Source: Pantoea rodasii (GTDB lineage Bacteria > Pseudomonadota > Gammaproteobacteria > Enterobacterales > Enterobacteriaceae). Taken from it: a DNA stretch of 64,000 nt. The stretch is from contig NZ_MLFP01000005.1 in NCBI RefSeq assembly GCF_002095465.1, positions 248,001 through 312,000 of the forward strand, in the 5' to 3' direction. How positions within the stretch are numbered: the first letter of the stretch is position 1; each line of letters starts with the position of its first letter. Positions 10,037 to 18,961 of the stretch are shown one piece after another. Under the pieces are notes generated by a model that was not told where the DNA came from, did not search any database, and was given only the letters and a program-made list of their open reading frames with translations. A program made the translations under genes and the position numbers.

Positions 10037-10276
10037 GTGAATCCTTTCCTGAAATTAACCGTACTTTGCGCCACCATTTTGTTGCTGACCGGCTGCGGCA
10101 GTATTATCAGCCGAACCATTCCGGGTCAGGGCCACGGCAGCCAGTATTATCCTGGCGTGCAATGGGATGTGCGTGACGGACCCTGGCGCGTACTGACCAT
10201 CCTCGACCTGCCGTTATCGCTGGTGATGGACACGCTGCTGTTGCCAGTGGATGCCAACCACGGCCCATACGAATAG
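10037..10276 (+). CDS. yceK: YceK-family outer-membrane lipoprotein
   Basis: This 79-residue lipoprotein has a lipobox (LLTGC; Cys near residue 18) followed by GSIISRTIPGQGHG, QYYPGVQWDVRDG and a C-terminal HGPYE, matching E. coli YceK (75 aa) and its DUF1375 family. The start is GTG 10037. The function is unknown; the family is small secreted lipoproteins. The gene ends 3 bp from the convergent msyB stop, so antisense read-through between the two is possible. The context is the same as in E. coli (mdoH, yceK, msyB). Confidence 0.9.
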   Translation: MNPFLKLTVLCATILLLTGCGSIISRTIPGQGHGSQYYPGVQWDVRDGPWRVLTILDLPLSLVMDTLLLPVDANHGPYE

Positions 10277-10279
10277 ATT

Positions 10280-10678
10280 CTAGGCCCATTTGTCTGACGG
10301 GCTGTCATCATCTTCCCACTCTTGCGCGGCGGCTTCGCCCTCTTCGAGGTCGCGCGGCGGTTCCAGCTGAAACTCGCCCTCATCCCATTCGTGAAGAGTG
10401 TTTTCCGACTGCCACTCCTGACGCAGTTCCACCTCGTCGAAGTCGCCGTCAAATACTGCCTGAGCCGCTTCACCGCTGTGAATCGGCAGGCACTCGCCTT
10501 GCTCATCTTCACCTTCAAAAAACTCCGCCTGCCACATGATGTCACCATCCTGCATCACATATTTCTGCAGTGAGAACTGACTTACATTGGCATCGTCTTC
10601 GTTGAGGTCTGGTTTGCTAGCAAGAAACTCTTCGCGTGCAGCGTCGATGGCTTCTTCAAGGGTGCTGTAGAGGCTCAT
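10280..10678 (-). CDS. msyB: Acidic protein MsyB
   Basis: This 132-residue cytoplasmic protein is very rich in Asp and Glu. It begins MSLYSTLEEAIDAAREEFLA, with CLPIHSGEAAQ, VFDGDFDE and LHEWDEGEFQLEPP blocks matching E. coli MsyB (124 aa). AAGGAG lies just upstream of the ATG. MsyB was described as a multicopy suppressor of secY/secA export defects, and its exact role is unclear. In E. coli the next gene is the exporter mdtG; here mdtG is absent and an AT-rich segment with one small unknown gene separates msyB from lpxL. Confidence 0.93.
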   Translation of the reverse strand: MSLYSTLEEAIDAAREEFLASKPDLNEDDANVSQFSLQKYVMQDGDIMWQAEFFEGEDEQGECLPIHSGEAAQAVFDGDFDEVELRQEWQSENTLHEWDEGEFQLEPPRDLEEGEAAAQEWEDDDSPSDKWA

Positions 10679-10763
10679 GATGAACTCCTTGTCTGTAAAA
10701 AAGGGATTTCACAGAAGGATAGACGAAAAATCAGGGTGTGCAGTGCAGGAGGGGAATAACGGC

Positions 10764-10790
10764 GGGCGGATGAGTAAAATTCATCCGCCC
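10764..10790 (-). terminator. Inverted repeat downstream of the small Cys/His protein gene
   Basis: A perfect 10-bp stem, GGGCGGATGA with TCATCCGCCC, has a 7-nt loop and begins 8 bp after the stop of the minus-strand gene at 10798. There is no T-run on either side, so its role as a terminator is uncertain. Confidence 0.5.
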
Positions 10791-10797
10791 AAACCGT

Positions 10798-11064
10798 TTA
10801 GATCATCTTTTGCGGGAAATGCAGTACAGGACGTACAGACTCGCGAATAATAGGAGCAGAATAACGAATACAGCATTTAATACAGGGTTTCACCTTTTTA
10901 AAATTAATTCGCGCGGTCGATAAAGCCTGGTTCAAATTGTAGAGGGTACCGATAAACACCATATCCTCCTTTACGGGGAGACGTTTACATTCTTTACGAT
11001 GCAAGAGGTGATAGCCCTCTTGATCAGTACTGATTGTCACGTAGTAATAGATGCCTTTATTCAT
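10798..11064 (-). CDS. Small Cys/His protein of unknown function, 88 aa
   Basis: The protein begins MNKGIYYYVTISTDQEGYHLL and holds H19, H22 and C26 (HLLHRKEC), then RLP, an IGTLYNLNQAL segment and C61, C64 and C65 (PCIKCC). The spacing of an H-x3-C element, an LP, an (L/I)G...A block and a late CxxC resembles a widespread group of short bacterial proteins of unknown function that could bind a metal; that comparison is from memory. AGGAAC sits 9 nt before the ATG. The gene lies in AT-rich DNA between msyB and lpxL, where E. coli has mdtG, which suggests acquisition or replacement at this spot. There is no signal peptide. Confidence 0.65.
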   Translation of the reverse strand: MNKGIYYYVTISTDQEGYHLLHRKECKRLPVKEDMVFIGTLYNLNQALSTARINFKKVKPCIKCCIRYSAPIIRESVRPVLHFPQKMI

Positions 11065-11622
11065 ATTATGAGTTCCTGCGATATATTTGCTGTGTGTAAT
11101 CTTTTTATATTTTTAGAAGGGCAGTTATTGAGCTAACTGTCACGGTTGAAATTAACTGGAATCGATTTCGCGGACAAATTCCAGAAAGGAATAACGATAG
11201 TACTTCTTCTATAGAAACAGAATATACGGGTGGATCACTCGGACAAAACCTTGTTAAGTAAGTTAATTTTACTGGATTGATAAGCGAAGCCAAAGCATTC
11301 AGCAATATTAAATAGGAATAGACCTGGATTTCATGAAAATCAGGTCCGAATAGACATGTTTCAATCAGTAAAGCCCCTTAATGAGCTTTGGAGGCAATTC
11401 AATAAGATGCACTATTTCTTGTTCACATTTCGTTAACAAAGATTAATATTCTGCATTTCTATAAGTTATTCGAGGCAGTGGATAAAGTAAAATTTGGACC
11501 GTTTAATCCCATCAGCCTGAATTCAGACTGGTCCAGTTTCACCAAAATTAGCGGAATATCAGCGCGTCATAACGCAAATTGACTCAGGAAGTGGGGGAGC
11601 ACGAAGTGTGCTCCACATCACA
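11065..11622. other. AT-rich intergenic segment with no supported gene
   Basis: This 558-bp stretch is clearly richer in A and T than its flanks. Its first 50 bp should hold the promoter of the minus-strand gene at 10798. A 66-codon minus-strand frame at 11105-11305 has no ribosome binding site or recognisable family and is not called. Near 11597-11615 the pair GGAGCAC/GTGCTCC forms a short hairpin just after the lpxL stop. I see no other structure. It replaces the mdtG locus of E. coli. Confidence 0.5.
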
Positions 11623-12545
11623 TTAATACAGCGAAGGTTGACCTTCCGGGCGGGTTTTAAAGCGACGGTGCAGCCACATATATTGCTCAGGCGCCAGCAA
11701 GACGGTCTCTTCAACCACCTTATTCATCACGCTTGCCGTATCCAGTTCATTTTCAAGTGAGAACTTATCGCGGATGTCAGGCATCATTTTCAGCTCATAA
11801 CCGCGCCCATTGGGCAGGCGGCGGGCGAGAAAAGGCACCACGGCAGGATTACCCAAACGAATCAACATATGCGTGCCGCTAGTGGTGGCAGCATCAGGTA
11901 CCGCAAAAAGGGCGCAAACACGCTGCTGCGCGGGCCGTAATCATGATCGGGTGCATACCAAATGATGTCGTTGTTCTTCATCGCGCGGATCATACCCTTG
12001 AGATCTTTACGATCGAGCATGCTTTTATTCGAGCGCATGCGTCCCCAGGTTTGCAGCCAGTCGATGAGTTTATTGTCATTCGGACGATATACGCCAATGC
12101 CAGGATTGTGCATGCCAAAGACGCGCGCACCCAGTTCAAGGGTGAGGAAATGCATGCCAATCAATAGAATGCCACGCTTCTCAGCTAACGCTTTCTCGAT
12201 GTGCTCAAGACCGGAAGTGCTGACCCACTTTTGAATACGCCAGTCAGGCCAAAACCACGCCATCCCCGTTTCAATCAAACCCATTCCCACAGATTCAAAA
12301 TTGTGCTTTACCATGGCTTCACGTTCGTTAGTGGGCATATCCGGAAAACACAGCGCCAGATTGCGTTGTGCCACGTCCACGCGCCGCTTCAAAAAGCGCA
12401 TGGCAATGCGCCCTAAACCACAGCCCAGCGCGTGCAAAAGCGGATAAGGAAGCAACACCAGCAGATAAAGGAAACCAATACCAATCCAGGTAGGCCAGTA
12501 ACGTGGGTGAAGGAGTTCACGATTAAATTGAGGAAGTTGAGTCAT
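11623..12545 (-). CDS. lpxL: Kdo2-lipid IVA lauroyltransferase (one frameshift)
   Basis: LpxL (HtrB) adds the first secondary acyl chain (laurate) to Kdo2-lipid IVA at the inner membrane during lipid A synthesis. It shows the N-terminal membrane segment, the family catalytic [10 protein letters not shown] (H-x4-E) near residue 133, and [23 protein letters not shown] and [16 protein letters not shown] blocks. The C-terminus is [21 protein letters not shown]. The frame breaks at the A5 run 11905-11909 (T5 on the coding strand); six T would restore [13 protein letters not shown] and 307 aa (E. coli 306). LpxL is needed for growth above about 33 C in E. coli, so a sequencing error is more likely than a true mutation. 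Confidence 0.93.
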
Positions 12546-12813
12546 TGAAATGTCAGTATCCTGCGTCTTGTGCCAGAGAGTCCGGTTTCTGTTATTTACT
12601 GAGATTATGCCATTATTTCGAGCTGACTGAAATCAAGCATAGCTGGCTGATCGGCTCTGGGCAGTGGCTTTGCGCATTAAACGGCAATTATGGCAGAGAA
12701 TCGCGCCGCTTATCACGGCTGCAAGGATTATCCTGCCAGGGGCTTTGCATCAAGCCTAATTCAGGTATCATATGCGCGCTAAATTTCTCTGATTGCTAAC
12801 AGGATCGAACACC

Positions 12814-13868
12814 ATGCCAGTGTTACATAACCTTGTTTCCAATAAAGAGCTGAAAGATCGTATGCTGGCTGAAACCGAGCCGCGGACTACAGTCTCTTTT
12901 TATAAGTACTTCCAGATTGCCGACCCCAAAGCATTCCGTGATGAACTCTACGTTGCGCTGATGAAGCTCAAGGTCTTTGGCCGCGTCTACGTGGCGCATG
13001 AAGGCATCAACGCACAAATCAGTGTTCCCGCCAGTCAATATGAGTCGATGAAGGCCGCGCTTTATGCGTTTAATCCGGCATTCAATAACTTGCGGATGAA
13101 TATCGCGCTGGACGATGACGGCAAATCCTTCTGGGTGCTGCGTCTTAAAGTTCGCGAGCGCATTGTGGCGGATGGGATTGAAGACAATAGCTTTGATGCC
13201 AGCGATGTCGGTGCCTATTTGAAGGCCGCAGATGTGAATGCCATGTTGGACGATCCCAATGCGGTGTTTGTCGATATGCGTAACCACTATGAATACGAAG
13301 TGGGGCATTTTGATCAGGCGATGGAAGTGCCCGCTGACACGTTCCGCGATCAGCTGCCGATGGCCGTTGATATGCTGCAGGACCAGAAAGACAAAAAATT
13401 GTCATGTATTGCACCGGCGGAATCCGCTGTGAAAAAGCCAGCGCCTGGATGAAACATAATGGCTTCAATGATGTTTATCACATTGAAGGCGGTATCATCG
13501 AATATACCCGCCGTGCGCGTGAGCAAGGTTTACCGGTGCGATTCAAGGGCAAAAACTTTGTCTTTGATGAGCGCATGGGTGAGCGTATTTCTGATGATAT
13601 CCTCTCCAGCTGCCACCAGTGCGGCGAGCCCTGCGATAGCCACACCAACTGTGTAAATGACGGTTGTCATCTGCTGTTTATTCAGTGCCCAAGCTGTGCT
13701 GAGAAGTATCAAAACTGCTGCAGCCCAATCTGCATGGAAGAGTCTACGCTGACGCCAGAAGAGCAGCGCTCTCGTCGTGCCGGTCGTGAAAACGGCAACA
13801 AGGTGTTCAACAAATCTCGTGGTTTACTGAACATGACCATGGCGATCCCCGCGCCAGAGAAGAAGTAA
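12814..13868 (+). CDS. trhO: tRNA uridine(34) hydroxylase TrhO (one frameshift)
   Basis: TrhO (YceA) is a rhodanese-family enzyme that hydroxylates U34 of certain tRNAs with oxygen, the first step to cmo5U or mcmo5U. The start ATG 12814 gives [17 protein letters not shown], as in E. coli. The N-terminal domain has [15 protein letters not shown]; the rhodanese domain has [13 protein letters not shown] and the catalytic Cys in [18 protein letters not shown] near residue 200; a Cys-rich tail follows ([26 protein letters not shown]). The frame breaks at the A6 run 13393-13398, where seven A are needed for DKKIVMYC; the corrected length is 351 aa (E. coli 350). Confidence 0.93.
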
Positions 13869-13877
13869 CGCCTGTCC

Positions 13878-13912
13878 AGCCTGAGATCATACGACCTCAG
13901 GCTGAGACTGTT
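13878..13912. terminator. Terminator between convergent trhO and yceI
   Basis: AGCCTGAG (13878-13885) pairs with CTCAGGCT (13896-13903), and the stem is extended inside by TC/GA. On the plus strand it is followed by GAGACTGTTTT. It serves trhO and possibly yceI in the other direction. Confidence 0.75.
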
Positions 13913-14488
13913 TTACTGGCGCACACCTTCCACCGAGATAATCAACTCTGCTTTTTGCGAAGCCGGCCCAAGATCCTTCGTGATATTAAATTCCTTCAAG
14001 GCGATCTCACCATTGGCTTCAAACCCAGCACGATAGCCGCCCCACGGGTCCTTGCCTTCGCCCAGCAGCTTCGCATCCAGCGTAATCGGTTTGGTCACTC
14101 CATTGAGCGTTAAATCACCGGTAATTTTGTAATCCTTACCCTCTTTTTTCACTGCGGTCGAGGTGAAGGTGGCCTGCGGGAATTTCGCGGTATTGAGGAA
14201 ATCTGCACTGCGAATATGCTTGTCACGCTCGGCGTGGTTGGTGTCGAGGCTGGCGGTGTTAAGCGTCACACTCACTTTGTCGGCTGCCGGATTGGCTTCA
14301 TCAAAAGTAAAGGTGCCGTCAAAATCCTTAAATGTACCGTACAACCAGCTGTAGCCGAGATGCTGAATGCGGAACTGCACAAAGGCATGCTGCCCTTCTT
14401 TGTCAAACTTGTAGTCCGCCGCGCTGGCAATAAATGAAGTGCTCAGGATGCTTGCGGCGCTTAGGGCCAATAGGGTCTTTTTTAACAT
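13913..14488 (-). CDS. yceI: YceI-family periplasmic protein
   Basis: This 191-residue protein (same length in E. coli) has a signal peptide of about 23 residues ([20 protein letters not shown], cut after ASA). The mature part is the lipocalin-like YceI fold that in relatives binds a polyprenyl chain: [51 protein letters not shown] and [11 protein letters not shown] are all present. The role is not established; in E. coli it is induced by high pH. It starts 1 bp after the stop of yceJ, so the two form one transcription unit on the minus strand. Confidence 0.94.
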   Translation of the reverse strand: MLKKTLLALSAASILSTSFIASAADYKFDKEGQHAFVQFRIQHLGYSWLYGTFKDFDGTFTFDEANPAADKVSVTLNTASLDTNHAERDKHIRSADFLNTAKFPQATFTSTAVKKEGKDYKITGDLTLNGVTKPITLDAKLLGEGKDPWGGYRAGFEANGEIALKEFNITKDLGPASQKAELIISVEGVRQ

Positions 14489-14489
14489 G

Positions 14490-15062
14490 TTACTTTTCCT
14501 TTTCAGAGGTTAACGGGATGCGGTAACCCAACATCCTTTTTAGCGTCACGTCACGGTCAACGAAATGGTGCTTCAATGCGGCCAGCGCATGCAGAGCGGA
14601 AAAGAGCACCAGTCCCCACGCCAGCCATAAATGCAGGTCTCCGGCCAGGTCGGCCTGCTCGCCCGCGCCGCTAAAGACAGCAGGGACTTCAAACCAGCCA
14701 AACACAGAGATAGGTTTGCCATCCGCGGTGGAGATGAGATAGCCGCTGATCAGCAGCAGAAGCAACAAGCCATACAACAGCCCGTGTGCTGCGCGCGCAG
14801 AGCGTCGTATCAGCGGTGAGTAATGTGACAAAGGAGCAGGGGGTGGCGAGATGAACCGCCAGGCAAGACGCAACATCAGGGTGGCGAATAACAGGATGCC
14901 AATGCCCTTATGTATTTCTGGTGCGCTATGATACCAGCCATCGTAATAACCTAAGCCCACCATCCACAGACCCAACGCGAACATAGCGTAAATGGCCAAC
15001 GCCATCAGCCAGTGCAACATAATGGAAAGTCGTCCGAAATGCTGTTTGGAATTACGCCACAT
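14490..15062 (-). CDS. yceJ: Cytochrome b561 family protein YceJ
   Basis: This 190-residue four-helix membrane cytochrome b is of the CybB/YceJ type (E. coli YceJ 188 aa). It opens [21 protein letters not shown] with a haem-ligand His in the first helix, has [19 protein letters not shown] in the second, [20 protein letters not shown] in the third and [25 protein letters not shown] in the fourth; the paired His residues are the expected haem ligands. It probably passes electrons between quinol and a periplasmic partner. Its tight coupling to yceI suggests a shared role. The region upstream (15063-15356, 294 bp) holds no supported gene. Confidence 0.93.
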   Translation of the reverse strand: MWRNSKQHFGRLSIMLHWLMALAIYAMFALGLWMVGLGYYDGWYHSAPEIHKGIGILLFATLMLRLAWRFISPPPAPLSHYSPLIRRSARAAHGLLYGLLLLLLISGYLISTADGKPISVFGWFEVPAVFSGAGEQADLAGDLHLWLAWGLVLFSALHALAALKHHFVDRDVTLKRMLGYRIPLTSEKEK

Positions 15063-15321
15063 GAGAATTTGCCAGCAACAGGAAATAAGATGTCATGAGC
15101 ATCTACATTTTGAAATATGAATGCAATCAGGCTTACCTTTCTATAACTTTTTAAAAGATATTCGGAAATAATGACTCTTTATTCAAATAAGATTCAGGAT
15201 TATTGAATATGGCATGGGAATATCGATGTCAAACGGGGAGTAATAAGCGATTGCTACACCTAATGCGTCACGCAGCAGATGAAATAGTCAGGAAAGATTT
15301 ATTATCGTCAAGTTCTGTCAA

Positions 15322-15352
15322 TTGCGCTGGCGCGGGATGCGGGCCAGCGCAA
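15322..15352 (-). terminator. Hairpin downstream of solA
   Basis: A 10-bp stem, TTGCGCTGGC with GCCAGCGCAA, has an 11-nt loop and lies 5 bp after the solA stop. It has no long T-run, so termination strength is uncertain. Confidence 0.6.
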
Positions 15353-15356
15353 AATA

Positions 15357-16472
15357 TCAGTGAAAACGTGCCAGCGAGAACGGCGTGAGATCAAAAGAAA
15401 ACGGTTTATCCTGCGCAAATTCACTGGCGAGTTCGCCCAATACGCTGGCAAATTTAAATCCGTGTCCACTTAAACCCGTGATGATCAAACGATTGGGTTC
15501 GCCGGGAAGCGTATCAATGATGAAGTCTTCATCTGGCGTGTTGTCATAGCTACAGGCTTCGCCATGCAAACAGACGCCTACACCAGGCAAGAATTGACGC
15601 AGGAAGCTGAAGGCTTCGCTGCCATCGGCGGCGATGCTGCCGAACGGTTTCCGATCTTCAGGTTTATGCATGAGTTGGCCGCCATCATGGCGTCCCACTT
15701 TCAATGCATTGTTATCCGCAGGAAAACCATAAAAATGGCTGCCATCGGGCATTTCTACCGTAAAGCCTGGAAATTGATTGTTCTCACTGTATCGGCCATC
15801 AGCCTGATACCAGGCAAACACCTTACGCACCGGGGCAACCGGCAAGCCTTGCACCAGTTCGCTGACCCAGGTGCCGGCACTGACCAGTATTTTACGTGCG
15901 CGGAACACCCCGTCTGACGTCGTCACCTGTTGCAGATCGCCATCGCGTGCGATTTCGGTCACCGGGCAGTTAAACAATTGCGCACAGCCGGCCTGTTCAG
16001 CCAATTGCACCCAGCTGCGCACCGCCTGCTCACATTTAAGGAAACCGGATTGGGGCTCGAATACGCCAATGTAGCCGTCAGGCACAGAAATTTGCGGCCA
16101 GCGTTTACGCACTTCATCCGCCTGCAGGATTTTGACGTCTAACTGAAAAGCGTTGGCGCTGTCGATCACATTCTGAATAAAGGAAGAGGTCATTGGTGCA
16201 AGGTTGAGGATGCCACTGCGATGCATGATGCGCTCACCGCTCTGACGCTCCAGCTCATCCCACAGGGTCTGCGCACGCAGCACCAGTGGCACATAGCGTT
16301 CACCTTCGCCGTAAGCATGGCGGATCAGGCGAGTTTCACCGTGGTGTGTGCCCTGGTTGTGCGGCGGATGGGCACTATCAATCATTAACACCGATAAGCC
16401 TGCCTGAGTGGCGTAAAAACCGGCGGCTGCCCCGACCGATCCGCTACCCACCACAATCAGATCATAAATCAT
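15357..16472 (-). CDS. solA: N-methyl-L-tryptophan oxidase
   Basis: SolA is a flavoenzyme of the sarcosine oxidase family that oxidatively demethylates N-methyl amino acids, releasing formaldehyde and hydrogen peroxide. The N-terminus [20 protein letters not shown] is a dinucleotide-binding fold; [29 protein letters not shown] and the Cys of [21 protein letters not shown] (covalent FAD site in relatives) follow. The start is taken at ATG 16472 to match E. coli (372 aa; here 371); a GTG at 16478 closer to GGAG is possible. It is a single-gene unit with its own hairpin. Confidence 0.93.
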   Translation of the reverse strand: MIYDLIVVGSGSVGAAAGFYATQAGLSVLMIDSAHPPHNQGTHHGETRLIRHAYGEGERYVPLVLRAQTLWDELERQSGERIMHRSGILNLAPMTSSFIQNVIDSANAFQLDVKILQADEVRKRWPQISVPDGYIGVFEPQSGFLKCEQAVRSWVQLAEQAGCAQLFNCPVTEIARDGDLQQVTTSDGVFRARKILVSAGTWVSELVQGLPVAPVRKVFAWYQADGRYSENNQFPGFTVEMPDGSHFYGFPADNNALKVGRHDGGQLMHKPEDRKPFGSIAADGSEAFSFLRQFLPGVGVCLHGEACSYDNTPDEDFIIDTLPGEPNRLIITGLSGHGFKFASVLGELASEFAQDKPFSFDLTPFSLARFH

Positions 16473-16535
16473 AACCACATCACTCCTGCAAAACGGCGAA
16501 ATTTTTCAACAGCATATCAAAAGAGAGCCCCCATG

Positions 16536-16560
16536 AAAAAGGCACCCTGTTGGGTGCCCT
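16536..16560 (-). terminator. Rho-independent terminator after bssS
   Basis: Stem GGCACCC/GGGTGCC with loop TGTT at 16541-16558. On the minus strand it is followed by TTTTT, placing it just downstream of bssS. Confidence 0.85.
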
Positions 16561-16578
16561 TTCACGCGAGATAAGAAA

Positions 16579-16833
16579 TTAGTGCTTTTGATTATCGCGT
16601 AGGTATTGTTCTGTGGACTCAATCTTTGCAATGCCAGCTTCGAGTATCGAGATGAACTGTCTGGCCACATCAGTGGTCAGCCAGTAGGTAGGGCCTACGT
16701 CAGCTTCTTCTTCTTTCTGATCCTGCGATGATAGCGAGTGCAGGCGGATCATCATGGCGTCATAACTGTCAACGGTACTGATATCCCATCCGACCAGCGG
16801 ATGAGTCTGAATGACGTCTTTATTTCTGTCCAT
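16579..16833 (-). CDS. bssS: Biofilm regulator BssS
   Basis: The 84-residue protein (same length in E. coli) has the family hallmark VIQTHPLVGWDISTVDSYDA and YWLTTDVARQFISILEAGIAKIES. BssS (YceP) affects biofilm formation and indole or autoinducer-2 related signalling in E. coli; the molecular action is unknown. It is a small soluble protein with no membrane segment. AAGGAGG lies upstream of the ATG. It is a single gene with its own terminator. Confidence 0.93.
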   Translation of the reverse strand: MDRNKDVIQTHPLVGWDISTVDSYDAMMIRLHSLSSQDQKEEEADVGPTYWLTTDVARQFISILEAGIAKIESTEQYLRDNQKH

Positions 16834-17001
16834 TATAACCTCCTTATTACTCGTTAAACGAAGTGCTTCTTGAGGTTCAATGCAGCTTTTCTTGCACTAG
16901 CGGAACAATTATAACATGAAACAGACGGTACAATAGTTAAAAGGTGTGGCGATTAAAAAGATAACGATAATAAATGCGTTTAAAATGCGACTTTTGTCGA
17001 A

Positions 17002-17035
17002 TAATAAAATGCCCGATGCACTGGGCATTTATTAG
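17002..17035. terminator. Bidirectional hairpin terminator
   Basis: AAATGCCC and GGGCATTT form a stem with an 8-nt loop (GATGCACT), flanked by T/A-rich arms (TAATA.../...TATTA). It lies between bssS and the small gene at 17122, downstream of the latter on the minus strand. Confidence 0.7.
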
Positions 17036-17121
17036 ATATCCTACGCAGCGGCTACACCCTGGTTATCGGCAGTGCCAGAGTAAAACTTTACGCTGTGGGA
17101 GCAGGTAAAAAAGTGAAAGCT

Positions 17122-17391
17122 TTAGGCCTGTGTTTCCGGTGGTAACTGACCATTGCGTTTCTGAATCTCTTCTGCCAGCCGAGTAAAATGCTGCTGTAAC
17201 TGGGCGTCGTGGTTCTGATTTTGCGCTTCGAGTGACAGGTTGTGCACCAGCAACTGACTGGCACGCTCATCAAGACAGAACGTCAAACTGGCAAAGGCAT
17301 TTTCCAGCACGGTTAAACGGCGCTGCTGTTCGGCAATGAATGCCAGCAATTCACCGAAGGTCATCGCCTCTTCTGGTTTTTCAGTAGTCAT
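17122..17391 (-). CDS. Small coiled-coil-like protein of unknown function, 89 aa
   Basis: ATG 17391 is preceded by a near-perfect AGGAGGT with 7-nt spacing, so translation is well supported. The protein begins MTTEKPEEAMTFGELLAFIA and is almost entirely helical in character, rich in Gln, Leu and Glu, with heptad-like Leu spacing from about residue 10 to 75 (LLAFIAEQQRRLTVLENAF) and one Cys. There is no signal peptide or membrane span. I do not recognise it. The size and the pattern of an N-terminal helix followed by a long helix vaguely recall the small anti-adapter IraP, but this is weak. It lies between bssS and dinI, where E. coli has no such gene. Confidence 0.6.
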   Translation of the reverse strand: MTTEKPEEAMTFGELLAFIAEQQRRLTVLENAFASLTFCLDERASQLLVHNLSLEAQNQNHDAQLQQHFTRLAEEIQKRNGQLPPETQA

Positions 17392-17483
17392 GTAAAACAC
17401 CTCCTGTAAGCATGACGAGGCAAGAATAGGGGATCGTTTAACATGAGTCTAGATGCAGTGACTTTTTCTGGCGAGGGGAAATA

Positions 17484-17514
17484 AAAACAAAAAAACCGGG
17501 TGGCGAAACCCGGT
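17484..17514 (-). terminator. Rho-independent terminator after dinI
   Basis: Stem ACCGGGT (17495-17501) with ACCCGGT (17508-17514). On the minus strand it is followed by a long T-rich tract (complement of ACAAAAAAA). It is 20 bp beyond the dinI stop. Confidence 0.9.
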
Positions 17515-17533
17515 AAAAACGGCACAGTGGCAG

Positions 17534-17779
17534 TTAATCAGTAATAAACCAGTCGTCTGCGCTTTCCCACGTTTCTTGTAAAATATCGCTAATGCGTTCG
17601 CGTGACGCTTTACAGCCACCGAATACGCTCAATTGATTGCCCCCGGCATAGCGGACTTTGACATGGTGATCGTCTTCAGGAAAATCACGGGAAATACGAC
17701 GAGTGAGTTCGGCGCCGAGTGCATCTAAGGCACCTGCAGGAAGGGGCTGAGTTTTCGCTACGGTAATTTCAACACGCAT
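17534..17779 (-). CDS. dinI: DNA damage-inducible protein I
   Basis: DinI is an 81-residue cytoplasmic SOS modulator that binds RecA filaments and tunes LexA and UmuD cleavage. The sequence matches E. coli DinI closely, at the same length: MRVEITVAKTQPLPAGALDAL, VKYAGGN-type core (VRYAGGNQLSV) and the acidic C-terminal helix ILQETWESADDWFITD that mimics DNA. A full LexA box overlaps its promoter 20 bp before the start codon, so it is an SOS gene. It is a single-gene unit with its own terminator. Confidence 0.96.
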   Translation of the reverse strand: MRVEITVAKTQPLPAGALDALGAELTRRISRDFPEDDHHVKVRYAGGNQLSVFGGCKASRERISDILQETWESADDWFITD

Positions 17780-17798
17780 AAAAGCCTCCGGGATAATA

Positions 17799-17818
17799 TA
17801 CTGGTTATTTGTACAGTA
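17799..17818. promoter_or_regulatory. LexA (SOS) box of dinI
   Basis: The 20-bp site runs TACTG, ten bases (GTTATTTGTA), then CAGTA. It keeps the invariant CTG-N10-CAG and the flanking TA on both sides of the LexA consensus. It ends 29 bp before pyrC and begins 20 bp from dinI, so dinI is the obvious target. Confidence 0.92.
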
Positions 17819-17847
17819 TAATTATCCCAAAGGCAAGCAGGGCTCAA

Positions 17848-18894
17848 TTATTCTTTGATGCGCCAGTTCAACGTTTCACCGGCAAGGAACGGCACCAGCG
17901 TGTCGTCAGTCATGGCGATCGTTTCCTGCACCGTCCACGGCTCACGTACCAGCGTCAGCGTGCCTTCGTTCAGCGGCAGGCCGTAGAAGTTTGGCCCATT
18001 CTCAGAAGCGAACGCTTCGAAGTGCTCCAGTGCATTTAACTCTTCAAATACCGTCGCATAAGCGGGCAATGAGGTGGGCGCGTTAAACACGCCGGCACAG
18101 CCGCAGCTCGCTTCTTTGAGATGGCGCAGATGCGGCGCGGTGTCCGTGCCGAGGAAGGCGCGACGATTGCCACTTGCCACCAGTTTACGCAGCGCTTCCT
18201 GATGAATATTGCGTTTCAGGATCGGCAGGCAATAGAGGTGCGGACGAACACCGCCCACCAGCATATGGTTACGGTTGAACATCAAATGCTGTGGCGTAAT
18301 GGTGGCGCCCAGCAGGTCGTTGCCCGCGGCCAGATATTCTGCCGCCTCTTTCGTGGTGATGTGCTCCATGACCACTTTCAGGGCAGGGAAGCGCTGACGC
18401 AGCGGTTCTAGCACCGTTTCGATAAAGCGGGCTTCACGGTCAAAAATATCAATGTGCGAATCCGTGACTTCACCGTGCACCAGCATCGGCATCCCGATCT
18501 GCTGCATACGATCCAGCACGCTGGCGATGGCGTCGATATTGGTGACGCCATGGCTGGAGTTGGTGGTGGCATGCGCAGGATAGAGCTTAGCCGCCGTGAA
18601 GGTGCCGTTGTGAAAGCCGCGTTCGATCTCATCCGCATCCAGGGTATCGGTGAGATAGCAGGTCATTAATGGCGTAAAGGTGTGTTCAGCAGGCAGCGCA
18701 GCCAGGATGCGATCGCGGTAAGCAACGGCGGCGTCCACGCTGGTTACCGGTGGAACCAGGTTGGGCATGACAATCGCACGACTATTCACCGCACTGGTAT
18801 AAGGCAGAACGGCATTGAGCATTGCGCCATCGCGCAGATGGATATGCCAATCGTCAGGGCGGCGAATCGTGATTTGCTGGGGTTGGGCTGTCAT
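17848..18894 (-). CDS. pyrC: Dihydroorotase
   Basis: PyrC is a zinc enzyme of pyrimidine synthesis that cyclises N-carbamoyl-aspartate to dihydroorotate in the cytoplasm. At 348 aa (same as E. coli) it shows the metal-binding HIHLRDG near residue 17, the carbamylated Lys in [14 protein letters not shown] near 103, MLVHGEV near 140, [10 protein letters not shown] near 178 and the catalytic Asp in GTDTAPH near 251. Upstream are a PurR operator and a leader with the features of the known CTP-controlled start switch. It is transcribed alone, with the dinI promoter region just beyond its stop. Confidence 0.97.
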   Translation of the reverse strand: MTAQPQQITIRRPDDWHIHLRDGAMLNAVLPYTSAVNSRAIVMPNLVPPVTSVDAAVAYRDRILAALPAEHTFTPLMTCYLTDTLDADEIERGFHNGTFTAAKLYPAHATTNSSHGVTNIDAIASVLDRMQQIGMPMLVHGEVTDSHIDIFDREARFIETVLEPLRQRFPALKVVMEHITTKEAAEYLAAGNDLLGATITPQHLMFNRNHMLVGGVRPHLYCLPILKRNIHQEALRKLVASGNRRAFLGTDTAPHLRHLKEASCGCAGVFNAPTSLPAYATVFEELNALEHFEAFASENGPNFYGLPLNEGTLTLVREPWTVQETIAMTDDTLVPFLAGETLNWRIKE

Positions 18895-18903
18895 TCAAAA
18901 AGG

Positions 18904-18954
18904 CTCCGGCTGTGAAAAAACGAATGGGCACGTTTAGGCCGGGGAGTAATCATA
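18904..18954 (-). promoter_or_regulatory. pyrC promoter and CTP-sensitive leader
   Basis: On the minus strand a TATGAT -10 element (18949-18954) precedes a CCCCGG run at the expected start site (about 18940-18944). GCCGGAG at 18904-18910, which contains the ribosome binding site GGAG, can pair with this 5' CTCCCCGGC. In E. coli, high CTP makes transcripts start at C and form this hairpin, which blocks translation; low CTP shifts the start downstream. The elements are visible here; the mechanism is inferred from E. coli. Confidence 0.65.
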
Positions 18955-18961
18955 AGGGTGT

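Noticed and set aside
11105-11305. 66-codon minus-strand frame between msyB and lpxL
   Set aside because: It has no ribosome binding site, no domain, and lies in AT-rich DNA where such frames arise by chance.
12545-12799. 84-codon plus-strand frame between lpxL and trhO
   Set aside because: It begins at the lpxL start codon on the opposite strand, has no ribosome binding site, and the region should hold two divergent promoters.
15203-15388. 61-codon plus-strand frame between yceJ and solA
   Set aside because: It runs into the solA hairpin and coding end on the other strand; no ribosome binding site or family.
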